From Agroathelia rolfsii (Eukaryota; Basidiomycota; Agaricomycetes; Amylocorticiales; Amylocorticiaceae): a stretch of 64,000 bases of DNA. The stretch lies in assembly GCA_018343915.1 (NCBI GenBank), contig JABRWF010000003.1, forward strand, positions 3,968,001-4,032,000. The letters are read 5' to 3'. The stretch's first letter is position 1. Each line of letters starts with the position of its first letter. The notes beneath the pieces were generated by a model. It searched no databases. It saw only the letters and a list, made by a program, of their open reading frames with translations, and was not told the DNA's origin. Below are positions 1-13,029 of the stretch, one piece after another. A program made the position numbers and the translations under genes.

Positions 1-3000
1 TTGTCTCGCCCTTATACTTGACCAACGCATCCGTAAGCGCCTCGTGTACATCCGGCACCGGCCACGTCGGCCCACACAAGTAAAACACGCCCTCCTCGTC
101 CTTGAGCATGCGCACGAGATCCTCCGCATCCTCAAGCATCTTGTGCTGGATGTACACCTTCCGCGGGCCGTCGCGAGAGAACGCCAGGCCGGCACGCGTG
201 ATCGTGCCATCCAGGATATAAGCCTCGATTTCCTCGCCGTACAGGTATTCCTGCGATTGGTGGCGAGAGCCGAAGTAATAGTAGGTTGGTCCAGTGGGGA
301 TACCTCGCTGAGCTAACCAAGCTCGGTACTGGAGGAAGGCACGGAACGGCGCAGCGCCGGTACCCAGGCCGGCCATGATGATAGGCTGGGTATCTTTCGC
401 CGGAAGCTGTAAATACATACCTTGTCAGCCACGCTGGATCAAGTACTGCAATAGGGGCAAAGTGGAAGTACCTTCATAACACTAGGTTTAATGGACACCG
501 TCACTTTCTGACCAGGCTTGAGTCCTGCAAGATATCTCGTGCATTGACCATAGCGAGGAGAACCTGATGATAGCAAACATCTCATGAATCAATTTTGTGA
601 CGAACGACAGATCTGTCAAGGGAGGAGGAGACATACCGCTTGGATTTGACCATTCTACAGTAACGACCAACAAATCCACCCGGTCGCCAACCACAGCCTG
701 AGAGCTAGCGATACTATAATGCCTAGGCTTGATATCGCCCACGAGCGTAGCAAGAATCTCGATGCTCGGTCGCGCGCTTGGATACAGCGCCAACACATCC
801 GCAAACGTCACCGTATCGATCTCGCTCATCTTCTTGAACGTCGACGACCCTTCAGGTGAGCCGATGAACAGAAGCGCATGCCTGTCAAGCTTGCTCGTCG
901 CATACTCAGCCAGGGCGGTATAGAACGACTTTGGCGGGCGTCCAAAGAGATCAATTTGCTGTTGTAGCGCCTGGAAGATGGTGCGGGTGTGCAGACGGCC
1001 GTCGTCGCCATCCGTACCGGGGACAGGAATCGTAATAAGGCGCGAAGGATCGGCGCCATACCACGAGCAAAAGTCGAGCACCTCCTTCTCGTCATTCCAT
1101 CCATGCACGCCCAAGGCTTCACCAATCTCGTACTTGAGCCCTGTGCCAGCGGTATCAAACTCGAGATGGAAAACGTTGCGGTCATACTCGAGAGGAGTGA
1201 GGCGACGGTTGACACTGCAAGTCACTAGGTAAGTCCGATCCGGGCTTTCTGGGTGCAAAGCGGGGTTTTGTGCGTGCTCCTGCCTCTCGGCCTCGACGGG
1301 TGCCGGCGGACTGTATACAGACGGGAAGAGCAGGTGCTTCGCAGCATCCTGCCAGGAACCTAGGCGTGCGCCGTTCACGATAGTGTCACCGTCTTCCGTA
1401 TCTATCGCAAGTGCGTTGAAATCGAACTTGCGTAATGGTGCAGCGATTGTGTTCGATTCCGGAACGGGTACGCTCTCCGCTGGCGGGAATTCAATCTCGG
1501 CCAAGTTAGACCATACGGAGGCCGTGAGAGCATGGAGGTCGACAGGTTTGGGAAGGTCGCGGAAGGTTGCGTTGGCAAGACGGTAGACGACAGCCTCTAT
1601 GGCGGCATTGCCAATGTATAGGCGAAGGAATGCCAGACGAACAACGACACTCTGCACTGGCCGGAAAAACGCAGAGTTTTCCCCTACCGCATCTCTAGAA
1701 ATTTGAGCGGCATCGATGGTGCTGAGGTGCAGTCTCCGTTCATGAATAAGATGGAGTGTCTCCGCAGACAAGTTGGCTGTCAGCTCCGCAGGAGACCAAG
1801 ACGTGGCGACCAAAATGATGGAACCCGGTTTGGCATACTGCAACACGCTGTGCGTTTTAAGCAAGGATGGATCGAACACAGCAAGGAAATCGGATTCTCC
1901 CTGACTATCAGCTTCTAGTGGTAGTTCTTCCAATACGGAAGAACCTGTTTTGTCCTGAAGACTACTAGACGAAAGAACGATCCTGTCTAGAGCGATGCCG
2001 CCTGCCTTGGTGAAGACGTCGGATGTGGTAAGCCTTTGGATGGATATGGCCTTGTTCGCATGGAAAGTCTGCTCTGCCAGATGCGCGACATTAGACAGAA
2101 CAGATTTAGGTTCGCTAAAGAAGAGTAGCTTCTTCTTCTGCGACTCGCCAGACTTGGCCGCGATTGACACATGCTGACTTAACCCAGAGATGAACTCTTG
2201 GAAGGAGGTGGCATCATGGAGGAAGTTTTGCAGACGCCCCGGTGTAACGCGATGAGAACGAACGGTGGGCCTGTTTGGTAACAAGATGGCGGTGCCCAAG
2301 ACATCCGTGTACAAAACACCTTGAGATGTTTCGGTTGTGACCTCGTCAAAGACATGCAACCTGCGGGCCGATGCAGGTAAAACCTCCTGGAATGCCGCTT
2401 CGTCCCAGGGCCTGACAACACGGACGACGATGACACCTAGGCCAGATGCACGCTTGGCCAGAGCACTAGCGGCTCGTGCGAAGGCGCCATTGACGACGAC
2501 AATGACATCTTCCGCGTTTGCGTCGCCCACATAATCGAAAAGGGCATATCCATATGACTCGATAGCCGCCTTCAAGGATTCCTCAGGGGCGTTCTTGCGG
2601 ACGACGGGCTCCCTGATCACATGCCCCACCTCTCGCGCTGCGCCATGGTGATCAAATAGATGGACAACATGGTTGTAACCTAGGCGGTACGCCAGCGCTG
2701 CAAGATCCACAGCTTCCTGTGCCGCGGCCGAGCTGTATACAACGACGTTCTCGGGGAGAAGGTTCAGTGCGGCCGAAAGAGGCGCAAGCGTGGGTGACAA
2801 GGAGAAATTTTCGCCGATGGGGGTGACCGTCGGTATCTGCAACACGAGACGGCTGGAAGGAGTCGCAGGTGGGAGATAAGATAACGAATGCGCCATGGCG
2901 GCCAGGCCGGCGGGGGTCGTGTATGCGGTCAATATTGTGCCCTTGCTAACGTCCTCGCTGCTGCCTTCGGACAGACGTCCGACGAGACTTAATCCGGCGC

Positions 3001-3277
3001 CGGCTCTTGTTTGTAAAGAGTGCACTTGGGCGGTTTGGTACTCTGGTACCTCCGCCCATCTTTTTACGAGGGATCCGAAACCTGCTTGTTCTGCTAGGTC
3101 GTAGACGTAGATGGAAGAGCTCGAGACAGAGCGTGAAGAGATGTACTCCACGGCCTCGGACGCAGAGATAGTTTTGATGCCATAAGGCAAGATGTTCTTG
3201 ATGTCCACCTCTTGAGCTGTGAGTGTGGTCGACGTCGACGCCGGAGACGAGAAACCAGAGACGATGTCGATAGCCAT
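1..3277 (-). CDS. MET10: Sulfite reductase [NADPH] flavoprotein (alpha) subunit, 3' end missing
   Basis: Passes electrons from NADPH through FAD to the hemoprotein subunit for reduction of sulfite to sulfide in cysteine and methionine synthesis. The start is the ATG at 3277. Exons read as 3277-637, 524-472 and 406-1, with two short introns. The N-terminal ~550 residues look like the pyruvate:ferredoxin-oxidoreductase-like domain of fungal Met10. After a linker, a CPR-type FAD domain follows (RHYSIASSQ motif). The last exon carries the NADPH-binding region with GLGTGAAPFRAFLQYRAW and FYLCGPTWPVPDVHEAL. The gene leaves the window shortly before the expected C-terminus. Its promoter is shared with the divergent gene at 4762. 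The family call is strong; the N-terminal domain boundary is approximate. Confidence 0.93.
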
Positions 3278-4761
3278 GAGGGTTGTTGTAATAGTCCAAA
3301 GGCAGGATATAAGATCGTCAAAATCATTTTCATTGCGTGCTTACTGTTGTATTTACCCGGCAAACGATGTGTGGATGTGGCGACAATGTCACGAACAGAT
3401 GGCGTCATATCGATTACGGAATGCCAGCGCAAGTGGCTGAGTGGCTGAGATTAGCCACACTTGTGCCATTCAATAACTAGAGCCAACGAGCAGTTGGCAA
3501 ATGATATCAATATAGAAAAGCATCAACAGTTGACATGGCTCTGCATTTTCAACCTTGAAATCATATGCGTTCAACTATTACATACTTTCTGGCAATGCCT
3601 CTGAAGAAGATTTTTTTTTTCTTTTTTAAAAAAAGTCGAGTTGGAGCTGGTGAACTTAGGATCTGGAAGGACAACCCCTCGACTTTATCCTTGGATAAAA
3701 ACAATGAAGAATTATCGGCTGCAGTGATCATCAATGTGTTTACCACAGGCCAACTCCAGAGACTCGATACAGGAGACATAATCTTTGGTCGCTGAGGTAC
3801 CACAGAGTGCGACATCTAGCGTGTCATTCTACCCCCCAGCCTCGACATTATGCTCCTTTCTTGTCACTCCAGGTCCGTATTCCGTCCGTAGCACGGCCGT
3901 CAGCTTGGAGCATCTCTTTTTTGAAAAAATAAAAATAAAAATAAAAATAAAAAAACATAGTCGTGGTATCATCCGCCACGAGCTTGAATCACCTACTTAC
4001 CCCACATGTGCGGATCATTCCATAATTGCATGCATAGGTTGAGCAATGATACAAACGACGCCTTGTGCAAGGATATACGCTTTACGAGAGAGCTACAGGA
4101 TTTGTGCTATAAAAATTACCGCATATTTATAGGTGATGTCAGGGAGCATAGGGCATGTGAGTCGCTCTGACAAGTAAGTAGTCGTGTAGGAAGAAAGATG
4201 CACTCTCTTTTCGAGGTGACACCTTGGATTGATTCGTGCTCCAAAAGGATATGACGGGGAAAGGGTAGATCCGTGAGCAAAAATAAGGAGGCAGATAGAA
4301 TGTACCGAAGAGCGGCGCCTATTTTTTGCTAGTGCAGTGCAAGGCGGGGGAGAGTGGTGCTAGCGACTGAGGTGTTGCTGTTGATGATGAACAAGCGTGC
4401 AACAGAGAGTTGTGGTTGTGGTAAACGGCAATGGCAATGGCAATGGGCCTGATAATATGGACTGAGATGGGCCCATGGCTGCTGGCAGGGCGCCAAGAGG
4501 GGCGAAAAGGCTTGGCAACGGCGGCTGACGGAGAGCAAAGCTCAAGTGAACGGGGACAGGATTCAACTTGCTCCTCCTCTGTGCCCTGCCAGTGCCTCCC
4601 GTCTATTGAACCCCCCTCTCTTTCTCTGGACAATCAGTCTGCGATCGTGTGGGCCAACAGAGGCTTGAAAGAGACATAGCTCAACGGGGTAACAATCGAG
4701 CTATTTGCTTACTACTAGCGAGTGTCCCTAAACATAGCAGCAAGCCGCGGCACAAGGTGCT
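3278..4761. other. Divergent intergenic region
   Basis: About 1.5 kb between the divergent starts of the sulfite reductase gene and the membrane-protein gene. It holds A/T tracts around 3610-3635 and a TAAAAA-type repeat around 3925-3955, but no convincing coding stretch. It should contain both promoters; no specific operator can be named. Confidence 0.6.
3925..3955. repeat. Simple repeat (AAAAAT)n
   Basis: Repeated AAAAAT units on the plus strand, next to a further A-run. A plain microsatellite in intergenic DNA. Confidence 0.7.
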
Positions 4762-7104
4762 ATGAACAACCGTCCACGATGGCTTATTCTTGTCCTGGCC
4801 GTCATTGCCCTCCTCCTCCTCTCTGTCCATGCCCAGGACGACGACAGCACCGGCCTCATGAGCTCCTCGACGGATAACCAGACGTGAGTGTCCCTCACCC
4901 CCTCTGCCTTATCCTATCCATCCGTCGCCATCGTCGGCCATCGGCCATTACTGTAGAGGCGCCCTCTCTCTCTCTCCCGTTCGAGCGGCCACAAAACCAC
5001 AGAAAATAAATACTAACTTGCCATCCCCAATAGTGCCTATGACATCGACCCAATCCTTCAGTTCCGCCCCGTCTTCGTCCGCTCGCTGCCTGTTCAGATC
5101 CTTATGACAGGCATCGTACTCACCCTCACAGCGGTCCTATTCATCCATCTCCTCTTCACCGGCCAATACCACTTCCCACTCGCAAAAACCAATTATCTCC
5201 TCCAGATCGGTGGCACTTTTTCCCTCCTAGTCTCTCTTATAGCCACCCTTGCCGTCGTACTCAGCTCGGCCGCAAACGAAAGCAAGCAATGGCCTTATAT
5301 GCTTTCCTATGTTGCCGTCAATCTCCCGCCTGATGAACCTCTCACGGGCGCAGCCTGGACAGTCGGAGAACGCGCTGGGTGGCTTTTCATGAATGCTACC
5401 ACATCCAGTCTCATCCAGGTCTGTGTGCCACTATATACATTTCTTGATGAGAGAGAGAGAGAGAGAGAAAGAAAGGACATGGCGTTAACCTCCACTATCC
5501 AGATCACCCACATCCATTTCCTGACCCTCCTCTATCCCTCACGCATCGAGGCTGGTCTCATCATGATATTATTAGGTGTGTAATCGGCCGCAGCCTTACA
5601 TGCCACTTTTCTATTTTTATTTTTACAACCCCACAATTTTTTTTTTGGGACATTTCGCACTCACATACACACAGTGCCACTCGCACTCGTTTCGGCCGTC
5701 ACCCAACTCCTGTTGATCAATGAAAAAATCGACACCGTCGTGCTCGCCGCAGTGCGCAACGTGTGCAACGCGACGCTCTCGCTCCTCTTCACCGCCTCGC
5801 TCCTCCTCTGGGGCCTCGTCGTGAACCGCAAGCACGCGTGGCGTACCGACGGTGGCACGTTCGCGTTCGGCGCCGGCGCATGCGGCCTCGCGCTCATCTC
5901 GACCGCGCTCAATTTCCTGTACATACCGAGCATGGAAGAATACCTGTGGATGCCTGGCCTCACCTGGTGTGTCATCCTCTGGCAGTCCTTCTTCGGCTGG
6001 TGGTGGTGGGCCGGCACGGGCGTGAACGTGGACGAGCTGGATGAGACGTTGCGGCGGCAGGAAAAGAAGAAGCGAAAGCGGAACGAGCGTAGGGAGCGTC
6101 GGCGTGAGCAAAAGGAAAAAGCCAAGACGATGTTGAAAGGCGTCGCGAGCTCGCTCACGCCGCGCCGCCGTGCGAGCGAGAAGAGCATTCGGAGCGGCGA
6201 TAATAGCAGCAGGAGCGGTACCGAACCAACAAGAGAAGGTGGTGGTGGTGGTGCAGACTCGGACTCGGAGCATAGCGATCTCAGCGATCACGGTACGCGC
6301 AAGACCGATCCGTCGACATTGACCACTACATCGTCGCAGGTTAGTACCTCCCTCACCCCATCGACAGCGGGCGCACGCGCCTGGGCCGCTCTCTTGCGCG
6401 TGTGCTCGCAGCTGAGAATCGCCCATCTAGTCGCCGCCCGGGACCAGGCCGCGGAGCACGTCGAGCGCATTCAGGCTGTCTATGCGCGTGAGTCGGCCCT
6501 TCTTGGTCCGGAAGGGATCATCATCCACGGCGCGCGCGGTGGAGCGGGTCGTATCACCGGTAGCGGCGGCGGCGGCGGCGGCGGTGGTGGTGGTGGTAGA
6601 GGGTCGGGACAAGCCCATATCAGATATTCCAGCAATCGTAGAGGAGAAAGAGGTGCAGGAGGAGGAAATAACCGTGATCACCACGGGAGCGGAGGCACAC
6701 CCATCCTTCCCGTTCATGCGGGCGGCAAGCGCGGATTCGGCCTCCTCGGCATGCTCACTCCGCACGGAGACGAGCGTGCACGCGACGGTGCTGGTCTGTC
6801 GGTCCAGCAGCAACAGCAGCTTGCGACGCAGGGCGGCGACGCTGGGTTCATCAACAGCAGCCACTTCGATGACGAGGCCGTAGATCTGTCGTCCCCTGCA
6901 CCGGCTGTGAATGCGGATCGTTGGCGGAGGCGAAGGCGGTCGTCGAGTTCGACACTGGTCACCACGGCCACGGGTGCGGCTACGCCAGAGCAGCAGCGGC
7001 CCCCCACCACTGCCAATGTGACGTTGCAGGGCGCGCAAGGGTCGATGATGTGGTGGGGTCCGCTACGAAGATGGCGTTTACGCGATGTAGAGACGTATTC
7101 GTAG
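4762..7104 (+). CDS. Multi-pass membrane protein of unknown function with disordered basic tail
   Basis: Not assigned to a named family. Exons read as 4762-4883, 5034-5418, 5503-5575 and 5675-7104. The first intron has a perfect TACTAAC branch site. Exon 1 encodes a hydrophobic signal-type leader (LILVLAVIALLLLSVHAQ). Then come about six hydrophobic segments, ending with a Trp-rich one (FFGWWWW). The C-terminal half is cytosolic-looking: a strongly basic coil (KKKRKRNERRERRREQKEK), Ser/Arg-rich stretches, a poly-Gly run near 6560-6600 and a poly-Gln run. The intron at 5419-5502 is a multiple of three and contains a GA repeat, so its retention would keep the frame. The layout resembles a membrane sensor or receptor with a long tail, but no signature proves it. 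Confidence 0.8.
5447..5472. repeat. (GA)n microsatellite inside an intron
   Basis: GAGAGA-type run within the second intron of the membrane-protein gene. The intron is 84 nt and in frame, so an unspliced product would gain an Arg/Glu repeat. Confidence 0.75.
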
Positions 7105-7680
7105 TGTGCTCGCTTTGAGGTCTCATCCTTTTTTTTTTCCCTCTCTCTCTCTCTCTCTCTACCCCTCTGCATCTGCATCTGCTTTGTTAGTTTTATTTTC
7201 CTGCCTCTGCCCTGGCTTATGCATATGTCCCTACGCATACACACTTTGGATCCTTTTTTCTCGGTGTTGATGCTGATTTTCCCATCAGAATCCCCCTTTC
7301 CTCCCTCTACATTTCCTTTGATATTGGTGGGCCACTCGAGCTATACCTACTCAAGTGACTCAATCACGATTCCCCCGATGTTAAAGTCAAAAGCTTCTTG
7401 ACACTCCCCTAGCATTTCCATATGTTATTCTGCTTGCTTTGGTTTTCCTTACGCTATCCACCATTTTTTGCTCTCTCTGTGTTTTTTTCTTCTTTTCTTT
7501 TCTTCTTTCTCTGTATTTTATACATATCATCAATTCAACATCGACATTGACGATAAATATATATTCGTCGTAATAAGGTGCAAAATATTGGAATTGACGC
7601 TTCTGCTCCGCTCTTTTTCTTTGTCCTTGCCCACGGCGATCCTACCGGGGGTGTCGTCCACAGAGTGGCATATGCATTGT
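7105..7680. other. Intergenic / 3' UTRs, pyrimidine-rich
   Basis: Convergent gene ends. It has a CT repeat near 7140-7160 and several T-rich tracts, consistent with 3' UTRs. No coding sequence recognised. Confidence 0.6.
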
Positions 7681-9819
7681 CTAGGCAGGAACGTCCAAAC
7701 CTTGGATCAGGGCGATGGCTTTTTCGGAGCGTGGCTGGATGCTGATGTCGCAAGCTTTAGGTTGACTGGTGGGGAAAAAAAAAAAAAAAACCCCTAAGTA
7801 TATGCGCATGAGCACCCCTCGATGAAATTGGGCATACCAAACGACTCCCGGATTCATCTCAAACACCGGCTCGACTACTTGACCATTGACCACTTTCTTT
7901 TGAATATCAAACACTGCAAGTGACATGGCGCATGCTATGAAAAGAGACATATCTCCGAGGCTGCGGCCAGAACAAATCCTAATACGCTCGTATGTGAGTA
8001 GCAAGCCCCCATATTGGCATCGCACATACACGACCTATATGTTTCTAACCTACCTTCTGCCAAATCCAAAACAAATGTCACGAGGATCTCCCTCCGGATT
8101 CTCGCTCAAGAATCGCTCGGGATTAAAACGCTCGGGATCTTTATACACCCTTGGATCTCTTGACATATGACTAAGATTAAAGAAAAAATAAGTATACCCT
8201 TGTTATTGACAAGAGCCACCCCTGGGGCTTCAGACTATTAGAGAGCCTACTAAATGTTGGCAAGAACGACAGTGCCTTTGGGAATGAAATAGCCATTCTG
8301 GATATCATCTTGCCACGAGCTATGTGGAAGACCTATTATGATAGTTAGCTAAAGCCCACCGGCATGGATTAACAACAAAAGGATTGATGATAATACAAAC
8401 CTACGGGCGTAGGAACGCACCAGCGAAAAATCTCAAGCACAAGTGCATTCACATATGGTAGTTGTTCTCGGTCTGAGATGGATGGAAGCCGATCGTGTCC
8501 TACAACCCTGTCAACCTCTTCTTGAGCCTTCCTAAACACTTCAGGATAGAGGGCCATAATGATGAAAAATGCTGATCCAACGGATGTAGTCTTGGAGGAA
8601 AGAGGCCTTTGTCATCAGTACAGGTATGAAGCTCTTGAGAATTATGGGCTTGAAACATACCGTTTCGATCCCAGCAGCATATAGCGTATACATTGTCCAC
8701 TTGATTGAGTATTCCTCCTCCGGACTGACATCCCTTCCCTCAATCAGAGACAAGGTCAACGAAGGGAGTGCTGTGCCTGCGGCCTAGGGGTTTTAGAGAA
8801 CTACAATGAGTATAGGTCGTGTCCCTAAAGCATATCAATAACCAACCAGTTGACTCTTTACGTATTCATGCGGTGTATTGGCGAGCTCCATGACTCTACT
8901 ACTCCAGTCCCTCGCCACCTCTTTGAAATGTGTACCAGGGAACCAATTTGGGAGTTTTTGGACTACAGTATCATACTTCTCATCAGTGCACCTTTATAGT
9001 CTTGAAAAAAAAATTGATTACACACGGGATGGGATAAGGTCAACAAGCCAGTTTCCAGGAAGAATTGATTCAGAGATCTCATCCAGTGTGTGTATTATCC
9101 GATTTAATAGTGGATCATGTTCATCCTTCACATCATAGCCATGCGAAATGCTAAGAATAATAGAACTCGCCCTACTGATCAATTTTAATTGGAATAAGCA
9201 AGAAGAATAAAATATCATGATGTTCAAGCGCATACAATCTCTGAAGTGCTGCATATTCCTGCGGAGAGTCTAGTATCCGCTTTAAGAATTCATGTGTAAT
9301 GGCCTCCACTGCAGGAAAGAAGGTGCTTGTAGAAGCCCGTGTACCAAGGGGTTTATGCAATAGCGAACGTTGTTTACGAACGGTTGTCGGATCGTCTTGA
9401 AATGCCAGGGTTCTGTCCATCCCGCTCATCCGGATCATCGGCGTAGAAGGCCTGCCAGAGTAGATGTGTCCTTTCTTGTCCAATATCTCTCTGGTAATGT
9501 CCTGCGAATTGAGGACTAGCACGTTCTGTCCAGGAACACTCAAAAAGATCATATCCCCTGGAAGTCCAAGATATTATGAGAAATGATGAAAACATCGACA
9601 ATAGGACGGCCTGGACGGACCATATTTGTGAGACCATTCTGAATATGTGAGCCACTCGGCTTTTGTAGGGATCTGGAAAATGTTCCCAAGAAAAGGCAGA
9701 CCCTTGGGGCCAGGCGGAGTAGGACGTCGGGGCGCCTTTGAAGCTAAAAACCAATAACGGATGATGACCCAAGTTAGGCCAGCGAGCGCTACGGTCAAGT
9801 ATGCAAGTGGTGCGTTCAT
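7681..9819 (-). CDS. Cytochrome P450 monooxygenase (copy 1)
   Basis: Membrane-anchored microsomal P450, likely ~500 residues, spread over about ten exons. The start at 9819 gives an N-terminal anchor ([20 protein letters not shown]) and the proline hinge [15 protein letters not shown]. Later exons show [16 protein letters not shown], the I-helix YAAGIET, the K-helix ExxR as EIFRW, and a heme-binding exon junction giving [15 protein letters not shown] with the Cys ligand. It ends [16 protein letters not shown] traced all exon joins and found no break. It is a head-to-tail paralogue of the gene at 10920-13029 and shares intron positions with all P450s here. The substrate is unknown. The family is often annotated O-methylsterigmatocystin oxidoreductase-like, but the CYP family cannot be assigned from sequence alone. 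Confidence 0.92.
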
Positions 9820-10919
9820 GTACTAGTAGACTGCCAACAAGATGAGGGGAACTCGAGCTGCCTGGCCCTCCTCCAGCACCACTATTTACAGGAGCAAGCC
9901 TACCAGGCGATATGACACCGGGTAGGTATCTGACGGAATTCACCAACGGTATATCACATGTGACGTTTGATTGCTATGGTGGCTCCAACCTGACAATATG
10001 ACACACGAACGAATAGCTTATTTGATGCATGTGGATAGGCGACATCTAGTTGATTTAGTATATCCACTGAGGGTCCATTCACGTACCGAGAGCTGGAAAC
10101 CGTGCTTTTCACATTGGATATAATATCTCTATTTCATTTGAGATGATATGTAAGGACATTAGCATCGAGTGGTTATATACCGGTCATATGTAGTTAAATA
10201 CCAGTACATATCGCAATGAAGACTTGTTAAAAAAAAAAAAAATAGGCACCAATTCCGTCACTTTACTCCACCTCTCTCAAGCAAACCATGGCAACATTTG
10301 CGACGTGTTATAAAAGATCACACACGTAGATGAATCCAAGAGCTTTCAGTGACTAATACTCATAAGTCCAAGTCCAAGTATATTATCATAACGCATCTCC
10401 TAGTACTTACCATCTTGAAACCAAGTGTTATCAGCCTGAGATCCGTGTTATTCAAACCCCAGCAAAAAATCCGTTGATAATTGAAGACAAATAGCTGTCA
10501 ACATAGAGAAAGATATCCCACTTCTTATTAGGACATGGTAGTATAGCAGTCAAACAAAAATTACCCTAAACATAAGTATGTAGGATCTCAGTCACGTGAT
10601 TTGACAAATGGATTGGACATTTCGATGATGACTCGCTGTAGTCTAAGTCTGGATGCTAGTTAGGGCGACCCGCCGCTAATCTATCCACTTATTTGCGCGT
10701 GTCTTGATTTTCCAGTACACACTGTCTAGACGTATCATACTCTTGATCGGAAACTCGCGGCATATCAATCGTGATAGTGATTACAGAAATACATAACAAG
10801 AAGCATATACGAGATATGTGCAATGTACTTGTATGTACCGATAGAAAATATATGCGCAGTACGTGAGTACTAGTGGACATACTCACTGGAGACTTGCGAT
10901 TTGAAGTCATGTGCATTAT
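9820..10919. other. Intergenic between tandem P450s
   Basis: Upstream region of P450 copy 1 and 3' flank of copy 2. A/T-rich with a poly-A run near 10230. Short open frames here show no family features. Confidence 0.55.
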
Positions 10920-13029
10920 TTAGGCGGGAACGTCCAAACCTTGAACCAGAGCTGTGGCTTTTTCGGAGCGAGGCTTGATACTAATGTCGCAATGTTTAGG
11001 TTGGCTAGCGAAGAACAAATGTCATAAGTATATGGACATGATCATTCATTCGTGAGATAGAGCCATACCAAACGATTGACGAGGTCATTTCGAACACTGG
11101 TTCGATCACTTTGCCATTGACTACATTCTTTTGAATGTCAAACACAGCAAGTGACGTAGCACATCCTATGAAAAGAGACGCATCCCCAAGACTGCGTCCA
11201 GGACAAACCCTACCGTGTTGTTTATATCAGTAGCGAATTTAGATCTAGTATCCTATGTAAATCAACATTGCTATACATTACCTTCTGCCAAATCCGAAGC
11301 AGATATCACGAGGATCTCTCTCAGGATTTTCACCTAAGAATCGCTCGGGATTGAAGCATTCAGGGTCCTTGTACACTCTTGCATCTTTGGACATATGACT
11401 TAGGTAAATGAGGAATTAGTATATTTGATACATTAAATATAAATTCATAATAAAGAAAACTTACTAGATGTTAGCAATAATAATGGTGCCTTTGGGGATG
11501 AAATAACCATCCTGGAAATCATCTTGCCACGAGCTATGGGGAAGGCCTGTTACAAAATTTTAGTCAAAGCTCATGGATTTCCAATAATAATAAAATAGCA
11601 CAAACCTACGGGCGTAGAAGCGCACCAGCGGAAAATCTCAAGTGTGAGTGCGTTTACATACGGCAATTGTTCGCGGTCTGAGATGGATGGAAGTCGATCA
11701 TGTCCTATGACTTTGTCAACCTCGTCTTGGGCCTTCCTAAGCACCTCAGGATAGAGAGCCATGATTATGAAAAATGCTGATCCAAAGGATGTGGTCTGAG
11801 CGGAAGGAACGCCTCACCCAGGCCATCAGCATGGACTCCTTTAGATATATGGACTGCAAACTGACAGTTTCAATTCCGGCACCATACAATGCGAACATTG
11901 CCCATTTGATTGAATCTTCTTCCTTCGCAGTGATATTGCGCCCCTCAATTAGAGAGGAGGTCAGCGAAGGGGTTGCTGTGCCTGCAGCCTAGGGAGTTTC
12001 ATACAACCATGATGAGATACAGCTCATGCCTCCAGAGCACACTATCAACCAACCAATTGGTTTTTCACGTATTCATGGGGCGTATCAGCAAGCTCCGTTA
12101 GTCTGTCGCACCAGTCTCCGGCCACCTCTTTAAAATACGTCCCAGGGAACCAATCCGGAAGTCTTTGGACTACAATGTGTCGTCAGCCCGATTTTATACT
12201 GCCGCAAAAGCATATATTTTAGATACGCACGGGGTGGGATAAGGTCGACGAGCCAGTTTCCGGGCAGAAGCGATTCTGAGATTTCATCCAAAGTGTGTAT
12301 CAATCGATTCAATAGCGAATCATGTTCATCCTTTACATTATAGCCATGTGAAATGTTGAGAATGAGAGAACCCGCCCTACTGATTAATGGAATGAGCGAG
12401 ATTAAATTGTTCTGATTTTCGGATGCATACAGTCTATGAAGTGCTATATATTCCTCCGGAGAGTCTAACATGCGCTTCAGGAATCCGTGTGTGACGGCCT
12501 CCACTGCAGGCAAGAAAGTACTTGTAGAGGCACGTGTGCCAAGGGGCTTATGCAACATTAAACGCTGTTCGCGGATTGCTGTCGGATCGTCTTGAAACGT
12601 CAGACTTCTGTCTGCCCCACACATCTTTATCATTGGTGTAGAAGGCCTGCCAGAATGGATGTGCCCCTTCTTTTCCAACATCTCTTTGACTAGATCTTGC
12701 GAATTCAAGACAAGGATGTTCTGACCAGGAGCGGTCAAAAATATCATATCCCCTAGAAGTCCAAGACATTATGAGAAATGATGAAAACATCGGTCATAGG
12801 ACGGGCTGTACAGACCATATTTGTGAGACCAGTCTGAATACGTTATCCACTCTCTTTTGATAGGAATCTGAAAAAGGTTCCCGACAAAAGGCAAACCCTT
12901 TGGTCCAGGTGGGTAAGGAAGACGTTGTGTATTCGAAGACGAAATCCAATAACTTGAATGGATAAGGATGGCTGCAACTAAACCAGCGAGCACTACCGTT
13001 GCAGCCCAAGGTGTAAATGATATATCCAT
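10920..13029 (-). CDS. Cytochrome P450 monooxygenase (copy 2)
   Basis: Paralogue of copy 1 with the same exon layout. The start at 13029 gives an anchor segment (PWAATVVLAGLVAAILIHSS) and the hinge [15 protein letters not shown]. Recognisable blocks are [16 protein letters not shown], the I-helix YGAGIET, EIFRW in the K-helix, and the heme exon joining to FGFGRRVCPGRSLGDAS. The end is SEKATALVQGLDVPA. No frameshift was found in the traced exons. A TATA-like element lies at 13101-13107. Lengths and spacing match a functional microsomal class II P450. The physiological substrate cannot be inferred. Confidence 0.92.

Noticed and set aside
826..1215. Extra open frames overlapping the sulfite reductase exon
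   Set aside because: They lie inside a strongly supported coding exon in other frames and show only biased shadow composition.
5623..6426. Long antisense open frame opposite the membrane-protein gene
   Set aside because: It is GC-rich antisense of a well-supported exon, Arg/Ala-rich and without any domain; the sense model with four matching exon phases explains the DNA.
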